From Microbispora sp. H11081 (GTDB lineage: Bacteria; Actinomycetota; Actinomycetes; Streptosporangiales; Streptosporangiaceae), in assembly GCF_012999535.1 (NCBI RefSeq), contig NZ_JABBWV010000014.1, forward strand, positions 1-64,000: 64,000 nucleotides of DNA, written 5' to 3'. How positions within the stretch are numbered: position 1 is the first letter of the stretch; the number at the start of each line of letters is the position of its first letter. The notes under the pieces were generated by a model. The model was not told the DNA's origin. It made no database searches and saw only the letters and a list, made by a program, of their open reading frames with translations. The translations under genes and the position numbers were made by a program. Positions 24,006 to 32,757 of the stretch are shown piece by piece.

Positions 24006-25103
24006 TCAGACCGCCCGGTGGTACTGGTCGGGCCAGCGCCCGGCCACTCCAAGCTCACGCGCCGCCCTGTTCGGCCAGTAAGGGTCGCGCAGCAGCTCAC
24101 GGCCGAGCATCACCGCGTCGGCCTGCCCTGAGGCGACGATCTCCGCCGCCTGGCGCGGCTCGGTGATGAGGCCGACGGCCGACGCCCGCAGGTCGGTCTC
24201 CGCCTTCACCCGGGCCGCGAACGGCACCTGGTATCCCGGCTCCGCGGAGATCCGGGCCTTCGGCGCGTTGCCGCCCGACGAGACGTCGAGCAGGTCCACC
24301 CCGTGGACGAGCAGTTCCTTGGCCAGCCGCACGGTGTCGTCGGCCGTCCAGCCCTCTCGCGGGTCCTCGGGGTTCTCGCTCAGCCAGTCGGTGGCCGAGA
24401 TCCGGAAGAACACCGGCAGCTCGTCGGGCCACTCGGCGCGTACCGCGTCGACCACCTCGAGCGCGAAGCGGGCGCGGTTGGCGAACGACCCGCCGTACCC
24501 GTCGGTGCGCCGGTTGCTGAACGGCGACAGAAACTCGTTGATCAGGTAGCCGTGTGCGCCGTGGATCTCCACCACCTGGAAGCCGGCCGCGAGCGCGCGG
24601 CGGGCGGCCGCGGCGAAGTCGGCCACCACCTGCCGGATGTCCGCCTCGCTCAGCTCGTCCGGCACCGGGTGGCCCGCGTCGAACGGGACCGGGCTGGGCG
24701 CGACCGGCTGCCAGCCGTGGTCGTCGGGGCCGAGCGGCCCTCCGCCCCGCCAGGTGCGGTCGACGGACGCCTTGCGGCCCGCGTGCGCGAGCTGGATGCC
24801 GGGCACCGCGCCGTGGTCGGCGAGGAACCGGGTGATACGGCGGAAGCCCTCTTGCTGGCGCTCGTTCCACAGCCCGAGGTCGGCGGGGCTGATCCGGCCC
24901 TCGGGGGACACTGCGGTGGCCTCGACGAGGATCAGACCGGCTCCGCCGACGGCCCGGGACCCGAGGTGGGTCAGATGCCAGTCGGTGGGCACGCCCTGCC
25001 CGGGACCTTCGACCGCCGCGCTGTACTGACACATCGGGGCCATCCAGACGCGGTTGGGAATGGTCAGGCTCCGCAGGGTCAGGGGTTCGAACAACGCGCT
25101 CAC
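24006..25103 (-). CDS. Old yellow enzyme family NADH:flavin oxidoreductase (YqjM-like)
   Basis: 365 residues from GTG 25103, preceded by GAGAGGAG seven bases upstream. The FMN-binding TIM barrel begins LFEPLTLRSLTIPNRVWMAP, with the thermophilic-like/YqjM signature Cys in MAPMCQYSA. The catalytic His pair and substrate Tyr are in VEIHGAHGYLINEFLSP; NRRTDGYGGSFANR follows, and the C-terminal phosphate-binding ADAVMLGRELLRDPYW closes the barrel. These enzymes reduce activated C=C bonds. It probably forms a unit with the F420-dependent oxidoreductase 28 bases downstream. Confidence 0.92.
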   Translation of the reverse strand: MSALFEPLTLRSLTIPNRVWMAPMCQYSAAVEGPGQGVPTDWHLTHLGSRAVGGAGLILVEATAVSPEGRISPADLGLWNERQQEGFRRITRFLADHGAVPGIQLAHAGRKASVDRTWRGGGPLGPDDHGWQPVAPSPVPFDAGHPVPDELSEADIRQVVADFAAAARRALAAGFQVVEIHGAHGYLINEFLSPFSNRRTDGYGGSFANRARFALEVVDAVRAEWPDELPVFFRISATDWLSENPEDPREGWTADDTVRLAKELLVHGVDLLDVSSGGNAPKARISAEPGYQVPFAARVKAETDLRASAVGLITEPRQAAEIVASGQADAVMLGRELLRDPYWPNRAARELGVAGRWPDQYHRAV

Positions 25104-25230
25104 GCCGCGCTCCTCTCGTCGGTACGGGGCGGTGACAGGTCGGTGATAGTACGCGGGTCTACCTGAGGACCGCGTAAAACGACCTCCCCGCACGGCGGGG
25201 ACACGGGACGCCGTGACTGTCCAAGGCAAC

Positions 25231-25260
25231 TTGACCAGTTACGCCCTTTTGCCATATATT
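25231..25260 (+). promoter_or_regulatory. Sigma70-type promoter ahead of the 54-residue protein gene
   Basis: TTGACC (25231-25236) and TATATT (25255-25260) are separated by 18 bases in the most AT-rich stretch of this neighbourhood. Transcription would start near 25267, inside a 10-bp palindrome. Confidence 0.6.
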
Positions 25261-25292
25261 TGTAACTGTCTAAGAAAAAGAGGACAGTTACA
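25261..25292 (+). promoter_or_regulatory. Perfect 10-bp inverted repeat, operator or 5'-UTR hairpin
   Basis: TGTAACTGTC (25261-25270) and GACAGTTACA (25283-25292) are perfect complements separated by 12 purine-rich bases. A further half-site CAGTTAC lies between the promoter elements (25236-25242). The position overlapping the predicted transcription start fits a repressor operator; in RNA it would form a hairpin. Confidence 0.6.
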
Positions 25293-25310
25293 CCGACGAC
25301 CTGGACGGCA

Positions 25311-25475
25311 ATGATGTTCTACGACTACTCCCTGGCCACGGAGCGGATCACCGAGTTGCACCGCGAGGCGGACAACGCACGAGTCGCCGGCCGCCTGGTC
25401 GCGGCCAGGCGCTGGTCGCGTCTCGCGTCCTGGGCGCAGCGTCATGCCCGGAGAGCGAGCCACGACCTGGGCTGA
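25311..25475 (+). CDS. Small basic protein (54 residues), actinobacterial type
   Basis: MMFYDYSLATERITEL starts an amphipathic helix with a basic, Trp/Arg-rich second half (WSRLASWAQRHARRAS). The start may be ATG 25311 or 25314; no clear Shine-Dalgarno sequence precedes them. Similarity to the 55-residue protein at 51786 (shared pattern Y...R..EL..EA...R.A) indicates a family of tiny proteins. Function unknown. It has a good promoter and a palindromic operator-like site of its own, which is notable for so small a gene. Confidence 0.6.
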   Translation: MMFYDYSLATERITELHREADNARVAGRLVAARRWSRLASWAQRHARRASHDLG

Positions 25476-25514
25476 CGGGCCACTCGCCGCGTCGGCCCGG
25501 AAGGGAATGGGCCG

Positions 25515-26576
25515 ATGCGCACGACACCCGGCGGCATCCGCGCGGCGGTGGTGAAGCCGACGACCGCCGACCTCATGGAGGACGCGGGCACGGGCCTCGA
25601 CTACGGCACCAGGCCCGACCGCCTGCCCGGCCTGCTCACTCCCACCGACCGCCACTTCGTCCGCAACCACGCCCCGACCCCCTGTCTCGACGCGAGAACC
25701 TGGACGCTGCGCGTCGAGGGCGGCGGCGTACGCCGGACCGTCCACTACACGTACGAGGACCTGTGGCGCCGCTTCCCCCTCGTGTCCGTCGTACGGACCC
25801 TGGAGTGCGCGGGCAACAGACGCGCCTTCTTCGGCGCGGAGCACGGCCGCCGCTTCGGCGGAGTGCAGTGGGGCCGCGGCGCGATCGGCACCGCCGAGTG
25901 GACCGGGATCCCGCTGCGCGACCTGCTCGAACCCGCGGGCCTCACGGACGCCGCCTTCGAGGTGATGCCCGAAGGGCTCGACGAGGTGCGCGGACGACGC
26001 CCGATGCCCCTCGCGAAGGCACTGGCGCCCGACACCCTGCTCGCGCTCGCCATGAACGGCGAGATCCTGCCGCCCGACCACGGCTTCCCCGCCCGCGTGA
26101 TCGTCTCCGGCTGGCTCGGCGCGGCCAGCGTCAAGTGGGTGGGCCGCATCGAGGTGTCCGACCGGCCGCTGCGCGTGCCGTGGAACACCGACGACTACGT
26201 GCTCGTCACCGCCGGCCATCCTGCCGTGCCCATCACCTCCACGCCGGTCGCGAGCCTGGTCGAACTGCCCTGGCCCGCGCGTCTCGAGCCCGGCCCGCAA
26301 CTGATCCACGGCCGCGCGTACGCGGGTGAGGACCGCGTCGCGGCCGTCGCCTGCCGGATCGACGACGGCCCCTGGCAGCCGGCCACCCTCGAAGGACCGG
26401 ACCTGCCCGGCGTGTGGACCCGCTGGCGGTTCCCCTGGGACCCCACCCCCGGCGCGCATGTCCTGCGGGTGCGGGCCACCGACGAGCACGGCCGCTCCCA
26501 GCCGGACGCCACCGCCTGGAACGACCTCGGCTACTGCCACAACTCGGTGCTCCCCCACCCCGTCCTGGTCGCCTGA
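25515..26576 (+). CDS. Sulfite-oxidase-family molybdopterin oxidoreductase
   Basis: 353 residues. The molybdopterin-binding domain (PF00174) is at ~40-210 with the conserved Cys ligand in RTLECAGNRR, the GTAEWTGIPLRDLL motif and the C-terminal WLGAASVKWVGRIEVSD. The Mo-cofactor dimerisation domain follows (~230-350: VACRIDDGPW, WRFPWDPTPGAHVLRVRATD). There is no Tat or Sec signal and no haem domain, so it is probably a cytoplasmic enzyme that needs a separate electron acceptor. It may oxidise sulfite or another small substrate. Distance to the sulfite-type exporter is 3.3 kb. Confidence 0.9.
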   Translation: MRTTPGGIRAAVVKPTTADLMEDAGTGLDYGTRPDRLPGLLTPTDRHFVRNHAPTPCLDARTWTLRVEGGGVRRTVHYTYEDLWRRFPLVSVVRTLECAGNRRAFFGAEHGRRFGGVQWGRGAIGTAEWTGIPLRDLLEPAGLTDAAFEVMPEGLDEVRGRRPMPLAKALAPDTLLALAMNGEILPPDHGFPARVIVSGWLGAASVKWVGRIEVSDRPLRVPWNTDDYVLVTAGHPAVPITSTPVASLVELPWPARLEPGPQLIHGRAYAGEDRVAAVACRIDDGPWQPATLEGPDLPGVWTRWRFPWDPTPGAHVLRVRATDEHGRSQPDATAWNDLGYCHNSVLPHPVLVA

Positions 26577-26615
26577 TCACTCGCCGAGCTGCTCACCAAA
26601 CTGAGCCTGACGGGC

Positions 26616-27605
26616 TCAGGGGACGAGGACGACCTTCCCTGTAGTCGCGCGGTGCTCCAGCGCGGTGTGCGCGGCGGCGGCGTCCTTGAGCGGGAAGCTC
26701 CGCACCAGCGGGGCCAGCTCGCCCGATCCCGCCGCCGCCAGTGCCCGCTCCTCCAGGCCCCGCAGGCCGCCCGGCCGCTTCAGCACCCGCGGGCCGACCG
26801 CCACCGCCGCGGTGATGCCCCGGGCGTACAGGTCCTCCGAGGTGAGCGCGGTCGGGCCGCCCCGCGCGTCCGCCCAGCCGAACAGCACGATCCTGCCGCC
26901 GACGCCGAGCAACTCCAGCGTCTGCCGCCCGAGGTCCCCGCCGACGCCGTCGAGCGCCAGCGTGACCTCCCGGTCGCCGAGAAGCGCCCGCACCTCGTCG
27001 GGCCAGCCCTGGGCGGTGTAGTCCACGGCGTGGTGCGCGCCCAGCGCCCGCACCCGGCTCAGCTTCGCCGCGCCGCCGGCGAGCCCGACTACGGTGGCGC
27101 CGGCCCGCAACGCCGCCTGCACGAGCAGGTTGCCGACGCCTCCGGCCGCCGCCGTGACCAGCGCGACGTCGTCCGCCCGGATCTCCGCGACGTCGAGGAT
27201 GCCCATCGTGGTCCGGCCCGTGCCGATCATCGCCACGGCCTCCGCGTAGCCCAGGCCGTGCGGGATCTCGTGGATCGCCTGCGCGTCCCGTACGGCCAGT
27301 TCGGCGTAGCCGCCGGGAGCCATGCCGAGATGGGTCACCACCCGCCTGCCGACCAGCCCGGGATCGGCTCCGGGACCGACGGCGTCGACGACCCCGGCGA
27401 CCTCCCTGCCGGGGATCGTGGGGAGATCGGGGACGGGGATCGGGCCGCCCCCGTAGTCCCCGGCCCGCAACACGGTGTCGACCAGGTGCACCCCGGCCGC
27501 CCGTACGGCCACGCGGACCTGGCCGGGCCCCGGCTCGGGATCCTCGACCTCCTCGTAGACGAGATTCTCGGCGGGACCGAAGGCGTGCAGTCGAATGGCG
27601 TACAT
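26616..27605 (-). CDS. Zinc-independent quinone oxidoreductase (MDR superfamily)
   Basis: 329 residues from ATG 27605; the 12 codons upstream of it do not fit the family start MYAIRLHAFG. The GroES-like domain is at 1-125; the Rossmann domain follows with VTAAAGGVGNLLVQAALRAGATVVG (glycine-rich NADPH site). Zinc ligands of alcohol dehydrogenases are absent. Such NADPH:quinone oxidoreductases reduce quinones or enones. It is convergent with the molybdopterin enzyme gene; a 7-bp hairpin (26601-26619) covers its stop. Confidence 0.9.
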   Translation of the reverse strand: MYAIRLHAFGPAENLVYEEVEDPEPGPGQVRVAVRAAGVHLVDTVLRAGDYGGGPIPVPDLPTIPGREVAGVVDAVGPGADPGLVGRRVVTHLGMAPGGYAELAVRDAQAIHEIPHGLGYAEAVAMIGTGRTTMGILDVAEIRADDVALVTAAAGGVGNLLVQAALRAGATVVGLAGGAAKLSRVRALGAHHAVDYTAQGWPDEVRALLGDREVTLALDGVGGDLGRQTLELLGVGGRIVLFGWADARGGPTALTSEDLYARGITAAVAVGPRVLKRPGGLRGLEERALAAAGSGELAPLVRSFPLKDAAAAHTALEHRATTGKVVLVP

Positions 27606-27754
27606 GTGTCCGTTATAGATCTTCGGCAAGCCCGCCCACATCGGACCTTCGGCCTAGGTCGCGTACACCACTACCGGAAATGGCCGTGAATATTGTGTTA
27701 CCTCCTGCGTGTACTGGTTTCTTCCTTTAGGCGCGATACGCAAGGCTATGCGGC

Positions 27755-28030
27755 ATGCTCAAGCGCACCCGGCTGTTCGGGCAGAAGACCCGTGTCACCT
27801 TCGCCCTGCCCGTCGACGAGCCCACGGGGGCGGTCAGCGTGGTCGGCGACTTCAACGACTGGCTGCCCGGCCGCCACGAACTACTGCGGCGCAGGAACGG
27901 CACCCGCACCGTGTCGGTGATCCTTCCGCCCGGCGCGCACCGGTTCCGCTACCTCGCGACCGGCGGTGTCTGGTTCGATGACGACGGCGCCGACCACGTG
28001 GACGAGCAGGGCGGCATCCTGCACCTCTGA
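27755..28030 (+). CDS. Isoamylase-early-set (CBM48/AMPK-GBD-like) small protein
   Basis: 91 residues, a single beta-sandwich domain. The pattern VSVVGDFNDWLPGRHELLRRRNGT and LPPGAHRFRYLATGGVWFDDDGADH matches the glycogen-binding/CBM48 early-set fold (GDFNDW and the YRFRY-like strand). Stand-alone domains of this kind are common in actinobacteria beside metabolic genes; their role is not settled, but carbohydrate or protein interaction is likely. The ATG is 50 bases upstream of the dehydrogenase's leader and on the same strand. Confidence 0.85.
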   Translation: MLKRTRLFGQKTRVTFALPVDEPTGAVSVVGDFNDWLPGRHELLRRRNGTRTVSVILPPGAHRFRYLATGGVWFDDDGADHVDEQGGILHL

Positions 28031-28082
28031 TCCGGACAGAGGGGCCCGTTTCTCCCGCCGGGGGCGGGGCAGACGGGGAACC

Positions 28083-29264
28083 ATGAAGGCAGTTACCTGG
28101 CACGGCAAACGCGACGTACGGGTGGACGAGGTGCCCGACCCGGCCATCAAGGAACCCACCGACGCGATCATCCGAGTCACCACGAGCGCGATCTGCGGGT
28201 CCGACCTGCACCTCTACGAGGTGCTCGGCCCGTTCATCAGCGAGGGCGACATCCTCGGCCACGAACCAATGGGCATCGTCGAGGAGGTCGGTGCGGCGGT
28301 CACCCACATCAAGCCCGGCGACCGGGTGGTGGTCCCGTTCAACATCTCGTGCGGCCACTGCTACATGTGCGACCACGAGTTGTACGCCCAGTGCGAGACC
28401 ACCCAGGTCCGCGAGTACGACACGGGCGCCGCCCTGTTCGGCTACACCAAGCTGTACGGCGAGGTGCCCGGCGGCCAGGCGGAGTACCTGCGCGTCCCCC
28501 AGGCGCAGTTCGGGCCGATCAAGGTGCCGGACGGGCCGCCTGACGAGAGGTTCGTCTACCTCTCCGACGTGCTGCCCACCTCCTGGCAGGCCGTCGAGTG
28601 GGCCGAGGTGCCCGACGGCGGCAGCGTCACCGTCTTCGGTCTGGGCCCGATCGGGCAGATGTCGGCCCGCATCGCGCGCCACCGGGGCTACCGGGTCATC
28701 GGCGTGGACATCGTCCCCGAGCGCCTGGAGATGGCCCGCAGGCACGGCATCGAGGTGCTCGACGGCGCCGAGATCGACGACGTGCCCGAGGCGGTCCGCT
28801 CGATGACCGGAGGCCGGGGCACCGACTCGGTCATCGACGCCGTGGGCATGGAGGCGCACGGCTACACCGTCGGCAAGTTCGCCCAGACGGTCACCGGGAT
28901 GCTGCCCGACAAGGCCGCCGCCGCCATGATGACCCGCGCCGGCCTCGACCGGCTCGCCGCCCTGCAGGACGCCATCGAGACCGTGCGCCGTGGCGGCACG
29001 ATCTCCATCAGCGGCGTCTACGGCGGGATGACCGATCCCCTGCCCATGCTGCGGATGTTCGACAAGGGCATCGCGCTGAGGATGGGCCAGGCCCACGTCA
29101 AGCGGTGGGTGGACGACATCATGCCGCTCCTGACCGGCGACGGCGATCCCCTGGGAGTCGAGGACCTGGCGACCCACCGCCTGCCGCTCGACCAGGCCCC
29201 GCACGGCTACGAGATCTTCCAGAAGAAGGAGGACGGCGCGATCAAGGTCCTGCTCAAGCCCTGA
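28083..29264 (+). CDS. Zinc-dependent alcohol/formaldehyde dehydrogenase-like protein
   Basis: 393 residues from ATG 28083 (MKAVTWHGKRDVRVDEVPDP), with GACGGGGAACC upstream. The catalytic zinc ligands are Cys in ICGSDLHLY and His in GHEPMGIVEEVG; four structural-zinc Cys are in CGHCYMCDHELYAQC. The NAD Rossmann motif is VFGLGPIGQMSARIA, followed by GVDIVPERLEMARRHG. The length, and the extra loop after the structural site, fit the glutathione-independent formaldehyde dehydrogenase-like subgroup. Real substrate unknown. Its stop region is duplicated in tandem downstream. Confidence 0.88.
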   Translation: MKAVTWHGKRDVRVDEVPDPAIKEPTDAIIRVTTSAICGSDLHLYEVLGPFISEGDILGHEPMGIVEEVGAAVTHIKPGDRVVVPFNISCGHCYMCDHELYAQCETTQVREYDTGAALFGYTKLYGEVPGGQAEYLRVPQAQFGPIKVPDGPPDERFVYLSDVLPTSWQAVEWAEVPDGGSVTVFGLGPIGQMSARIARHRGYRVIGVDIVPERLEMARRHGIEVLDGAEIDDVPEAVRSMTGGRGTDSVIDAVGMEAHGYTVGKFAQTVTGMLPDKAAAAMMTRAGLDRLAALQDAIETVRRGGTISISGVYGGMTDPLPMLRMFDKGIALRMGQAHVKRWVDDIMPLLTGDGDPLGVEDLATHRLPLDQAPHGYEIFQKKEDGAIKVLLKP

Positions 29265-29306
29265 CGATCTGGCCCTGAAGATCAAGCCCTGAAGATCAAG
29301 CCCTGA
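29254..29306. repeat. Tandem repeat of a stop-containing segment between convergent genes
   Basis: CCCTGAAGATCAAG occurs at 29273-29286 and 29287-29300, followed by a third CCCTGA (29301-29306). The dehydrogenase end (TCAAGCCCTGA, 29254-29264) is the evident source. The repeats also contain, on the minus strand, the TGA of the permease gene (29296-29298), so both convergent stops lie in the repeat array. Confidence 0.85.
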
Positions 29307-30123
29307 CGGCCGCGGCCCGCCCGATCCTGCCGCGTACGGCGGTGCCGAGGAAGGCCGCCCCGAACACCAGGCCGACGAACAGGGCGATGGAGGCCCCGGT
29401 CGCGACGTTCCACTGCGTGGAGACCCACACGCCCGCCAGCGCGCAGCCGACCCCGATGGCCGCGGCGGCGGGAAACAACGCCGCCAGCCTGTCCGTGAGC
29501 AGCCGGGCGGTCGCGGCCGGGCCCACGATCAGCGCCACGGCGAGGATCGTGCCCAGCGCGGGCACGGTGGCGACGACGGTCACCTCGACGACCGCCAGCA
29601 GGGCGAAGTCCAGCAGCAGGATGGGCAGTCCGAGCGCCGCCGCCCCCACCGGGTCGAACGCCGCGAGCAGCAGTTCCTTGCCGACGAGGGCGAGCAGGAG
29701 CAGCACCCCCACGGTGACGGCGGCGGTCACCACCAGGTCACTCACACCGACGGCCAGGATGTCCCCCACCGTGTACGCCGCCAGGTCCTTGCTGAAGCCG
29801 TCCTGGGACGACACGAGCACCACACCGAGCGCGAAGCCGCCCGACAGCGCGATGCCGGTGGCCGTGCCGAAGTCCTGCCCGCGGCCCCGGCCGAACAGGA
29901 GGACCGCGGCGACCACCAGCAGCCCGAACAGCCCGCCGCCGAGGTAGAGGTTCACCCCGAGCAGGGCCGCGACGACGATGCCGGGAAACGTCGCGTGGGT
30001 GAGGGCCATCGTGAAGAACGGCAGCCGCCGCGCGACCACGAACACCCCGACCACCCCGCCGAGCACGCCGACGAGGACGGCCTCGACCATGGCCCGGTGG
30101 ACGGAGGAGTCGAACCAGCTCAC
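29296..30123 (-). CDS. znuB: Metal ABC transporter permease (ZnuB-like), second copy
   Basis: 275 residues from GTG 30123, chosen for the strong GGAGGTGGC just upstream and the GTGA overlap with the previous permease. About eight hydrophobic segments in the ABC-3 (MntB/ZnuB) pattern: MALTHATFPGIVVAALLG near the first third and the cytoplasmic coupling loop with FDPVGAAALGLP, then TILAVALIVGPAATARLL. It and the next permease gene probably form a heterodimeric channel for zinc. It is the last gene of the operon. Confidence 0.9.
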   Translation of the reverse strand: MSWFDSSVHRAMVEAVLVGVLGGVVGVFVVARRLPFFTMALTHATFPGIVVAALLGVNLYLGGGLFGLLVVAAVLLFGRGRGQDFGTATGIALSGGFALGVVLVSSQDGFSKDLAAYTVGDILAVGVSDLVVTAAVTVGVLLLLALVGKELLLAAFDPVGAAALGLPILLLDFALLAVVEVTVVATVPALGTILAVALIVGPAATARLLTDRLAALFPAAAAIGVGCALAGVWVSTQWNVATGASIALFVGLVFGAAFLGTAVRGRIGRAAAVRA

Positions 30124-31004
30124 GCCGCCACCTCCAGTGCGGCCCGGCGGCGGGCCCGGCTCAGCGCGGCCCTTCTGCGTACGGTCCCGGCGGCGTAGGC
30201 CACGCCGTACAGCGCGACCAGGGCGAGCACCACGGTCGCGCCGGAGGCGAGCCGCAGGTCGTACTCCACCGACGCCTGGTAGCTCACGACGAGGCCGAGC
30301 CATCCGCCGGCCGCGCCGACGAGGCAGGCGAGCGGCACGATGACCGCGAGCCGGTCCGACAGGTTCCTGGCCGCCGCGGCCGGCACGATGAGCAGCGCGA
30401 TCACGAGGATCGTGCCCACCGCCCGCACGGCGGCCACGACGACCAGCGCGACCGCGATGTTCACGACGAGGTCGAGCAGGCCCACGCGCACGCCGGCCGC
30501 GCGGGCGCCCTCGGGGTCGAAGGCGCGCAGCAGCAGCGGCCGGCGCAGCACCGCCAGCAACGCCACGACCACGACCGTCACGACGGCGGTCTGGACGAGT
30601 TGCTCCTCGCTGACCGTGAGCACCCGCCCGAACAGGAACGCCGTGAGGTCGGAGGTGAAGCCCGTCTGCCGCGACACCAGCACGACGCCGACCGCGAACA
30701 GCGTGGTCAGCAGCATCGCGAGCGCGGCGTCCTCGCTCACCCTGCGGCGGTGCGTAAGCAGCGTGAGCAGGACGGCCGTGACGACCCCCGCGGCCAGCGC
30801 CCCCCAGAAGATGCCGTCGTCCCCGGCCATGAGATGGCCGATGACCACACCGGGGAAGACGGTGTGGGTGAGGGTGTCGCTGACGAAGGCGAGCCTGCGC
30901 AGCAGCACCAGCACGCCGACCGTGCCCGCGAGCACGCCGAGAATGACCAGTTCGACCAGCGCCCGCGCCATGAAGGGCAGGTGGAACGGCTCGAAGAGGA
31001 TCAT
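30120..31004 (-). CDS. znuB: Metal ABC transporter permease (ZnuB-like), first copy
   Basis: 294 residues from ATG 31004. The ABC-3 family pattern is clear: SDTLTHTVFPGVVIGHLM, the EDAALAMLLTTLFAVGVV segment, the FDPEGARAAGV coupling loop and TILVIALLIVPAAAARNLSDR. The C-terminus ends in a basic/Ala-rich cytoplasmic tail. It starts within the ATPase gene's stop region (overlap 31001-31004) and overlaps the second permease by four bases. Two permeases per operon, as here, are common for actinobacterial zinc/manganese importers. Confidence 0.92.
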   Translation of the reverse strand: MILFEPFHLPFMARALVELVILGVLAGTVGVLVLLRRLAFVSDTLTHTVFPGVVIGHLMAGDDGIFWGALAAGVVTAVLLTLLTHRRRVSEDAALAMLLTTLFAVGVVLVSRQTGFTSDLTAFLFGRVLTVSEEQLVQTAVVTVVVVALLAVLRRPLLLRAFDPEGARAAGVRVGLLDLVVNIAVALVVVAAVRAVGTILVIALLIVPAAAARNLSDRLAVIVPLACLVGAAGGWLGLVVSYQASVEYDLRLASGATVVLALVALYGVAYAAGTVRRRAALSRARRRAALEVAA

Positions 31005-31762
31005 GTCTGGGTCACGATCACCCGGTCGCCGCGCAGTTCGAGTGCGTGCCCGCCGTACGTCGCGCGCAGCCGCTCGGGGGTCAGCACGTCGCCGGTCGGC
31101 CCGAAGCCGAACTGGTGCCGGTTGAGCAGGCACACCTCGTCGCAGGCGAGATGCGCGATGGCGAGGTCGTGGGTGCTGACGACGACGGAGGCGCCCTGCT
31201 CCTTCAGCGAGCCGATCGCCTCAAGCAGCGCGTGCTGGCTGACCGCGTCCACGCCGTTGAACGGCTCGTCGAGCAGCAGCATCCGGGGCTTGGCGGCGAT
31301 GGCGCGGGCCAGCAGCACGCGCTGGCGCTGGCCGCCCGACAGCGTGCCGAACCGGTCGCGGGCCCGTCCGGCCAGCCCGACCCGCTCCAGGGCCTCGGCG
31401 GTCTCGGCCCGGTCGGCGGCGGAGGGGCGGCGCAGCCAGCCGATCCGCCGGTAGCGGCCCATCATCACCACCTGCTCGACCGACACGGGGAAGTCGGGAT
31501 CGAGCGTGTCGGCCTGCGGTACGTAGGCGACGTCGCGGCGGGCCTGCGCCGGGGGCCTGCCCAGCACCTCGATCCGGCCGCGCACCACAGGCACCAGGCC
31601 GAGCAACGCCTTGATCAGCGTCGACTTGCCCGCGCCGTTCGGGCCGATCAGCGCGACGGCTTCGCCCTCGTGGACGACGCCGTCCAGTTCCTCCAGGACC
31701 GGGACGTCGCCGTAGGCCACACTCGCCCGGTCGAGCACCAGGGTGGGTGCGCGCTCGCTCAT
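31001..31762 (-). CDS. znuC: Metal ABC transporter ATPase (ZnuC-like)
   Basis: 253 residues from ATG 31762, overlapping the binding-protein stop as ATGA. Walker A is ALIGPNGAGKSTLIK (about residue 38), the signature is LSGGQRQRVLLARA and Walker B is MLLLDEPFNG, with the switch His in STHDLAIAHL. It drives uptake through the two permeases. The gene order binding protein, ATPase, permease, permease is continuous with four-base overlaps, indicating a single transcript under the Zur box. Confidence 0.95.
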   Translation of the reverse strand: MSERAPTLVLDRASVAYGDVPVLEELDGVVHEGEAVALIGPNGAGKSTLIKALLGLVPVVRGRIEVLGRPPAQARRDVAYVPQADTLDPDFPVSVEQVVMMGRYRRIGWLRRPSAADRAETAEALERVGLAGRARDRFGTLSGGQRQRVLLARAIAAKPRMLLLDEPFNGVDAVSQHALLEAIGSLKEQGASVVVSTHDLAIAHLACDEVCLLNRHQFGFGPTGDVLTPERLRATYGGHALELRGDRVIVTQT

Positions 31763-32700
31763 GCCGGGTTCCCTCTCAACGCGCCGACGATGGTGTCGGT
31801 ATTGTGCTCCAGCATCTGGAGGTAGGTCGCACCGGCCGAGCCCTCGGGGCCGAGCGAGTCGCCGTACAGCGCGTCCTCGCCGGCCACGACCGTCACCCCG
31901 GCCTCGCGGCCGATCGCCTCCGCCGTCTTCGGCGGCAGCGACGCCTCCGAGAAGATGGCCGCCACCCCGGTCGACTTGATCTTGGTGACGAGATCGGACA
32001 CCTGCTTGGCGGACAGTTCGGCGGAGGTGTCGAAGCTCGGGATGATCGATCCGACGAACGTCAGCTTGTAACGGTCGAGGTAGTAGCCGAAGGCGTCGTG
32101 GTTGGTCACGAGCTTGCGCCGGTCCACGGGGATCGACTCGATCTTCCTCGCGATCTCGGCGTCGAGCGCGTCCAGCTTCTCGTCGTACGCCACCCGGTTG
32201 GCCTGGTAGGCCGCGGTGTCGCCCGGATCGGCGGCGGCGAAGGCTATCTCGATCGTGGCGGCCATCGTCTTCACGTTGAGCGGGTTGTGCCAGATGTGCG
32301 GATCGCCGTCCTGGATCTGCACGCCCTTGGACGCGTCGACGACCGTGCCGCCGAACCCGGCGGCCTCGATCGTCTCGTCCAGCCACTTCTCCAGGCCCAC
32401 GCCGTTCTTGACGAGCACGTCGGCCTCGCCGATGGCCCGCATGTCGGCCGGGGACGGCTCGTAGTCGTGGGGATCGACGTTCGGCTTCAGCAACTGGTGC
32501 ACCGTGACCCGGTCACCGCCGACGTTACGGGCGAAGTCGGCCACCTGGGTGGTGGTCGCCACCACCTTCAACGGCTGCTCCGGGTCGGCTGAAGCGGAAG
32601 ACCGCTGTTCGCCGCCGCAGGCGGCCGCGAACAGCACGGTCAGCATGACCAGCACGGGCAGGGCGACGGACGAGCGCGCACGGGCAAGCGGCGAGAGCAC
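31759..32700 (-). CDS. znuA: Zinc-binding lipoprotein of an ABC importer (ZnuA-like)
   Basis: 313 residues from GTG 32700, with GAGGAG five bases upstream. A lipoprotein signal with lipobox FAAACGG ends near residue 28. The cluster A-I fold is shown by the conserved metal-binding His residues in NVDPHDYEPSPAD, the DPHIWHNPLN motif, TNHDAFGYY and the C-terminal Asp/Glu region. The His-rich acidic loop of some ZnuA proteins is missing, as in many actinobacterial ones. The Zur box directly upstream argues for zinc rather than manganese. Confidence 0.93.
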   Translation of the reverse strand: MLSPLARARSSVALPVLVMLTVLFAAACGGEQRSSASADPEQPLKVVATTTQVADFARNVGGDRVTVHQLLKPNVDPHDYEPSPADMRAIGEADVLVKNGVGLEKWLDETIEAAGFGGTVVDASKGVQIQDGDPHIWHNPLNVKTMAATIEIAFAAADPGDTAAYQANRVAYDEKLDALDAEIARKIESIPVDRRKLVTNHDAFGYYLDRYKLTFVGSIIPSFDTSAELSAKQVSDLVTKIKSTGVAAIFSEASLPPKTAEAIGREAGVTVVAGEDALYGDSLGPEGSAGATYLQMLEHNTDTIVGALRGNPA

Positions 32701-32757
32701 GACGGCTCCTCAAAGTCGGCGTATCACGGGAAACATCCCGTCCAAATGTCCCGCAAA

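Noticed and set aside
21200-26576. Sulfite operon linking the TauE/SafE exporter and the molybdopterin enzyme
   Set aside because: Four unrelated genes, two on the other strand, lie between; not an operon.
26601-26619. CTGAGCC/GGCTCAG hairpin at the quinone oxidoreductase stop
   Set aside because: Seven base pairs and no tail; not listed as a terminator.
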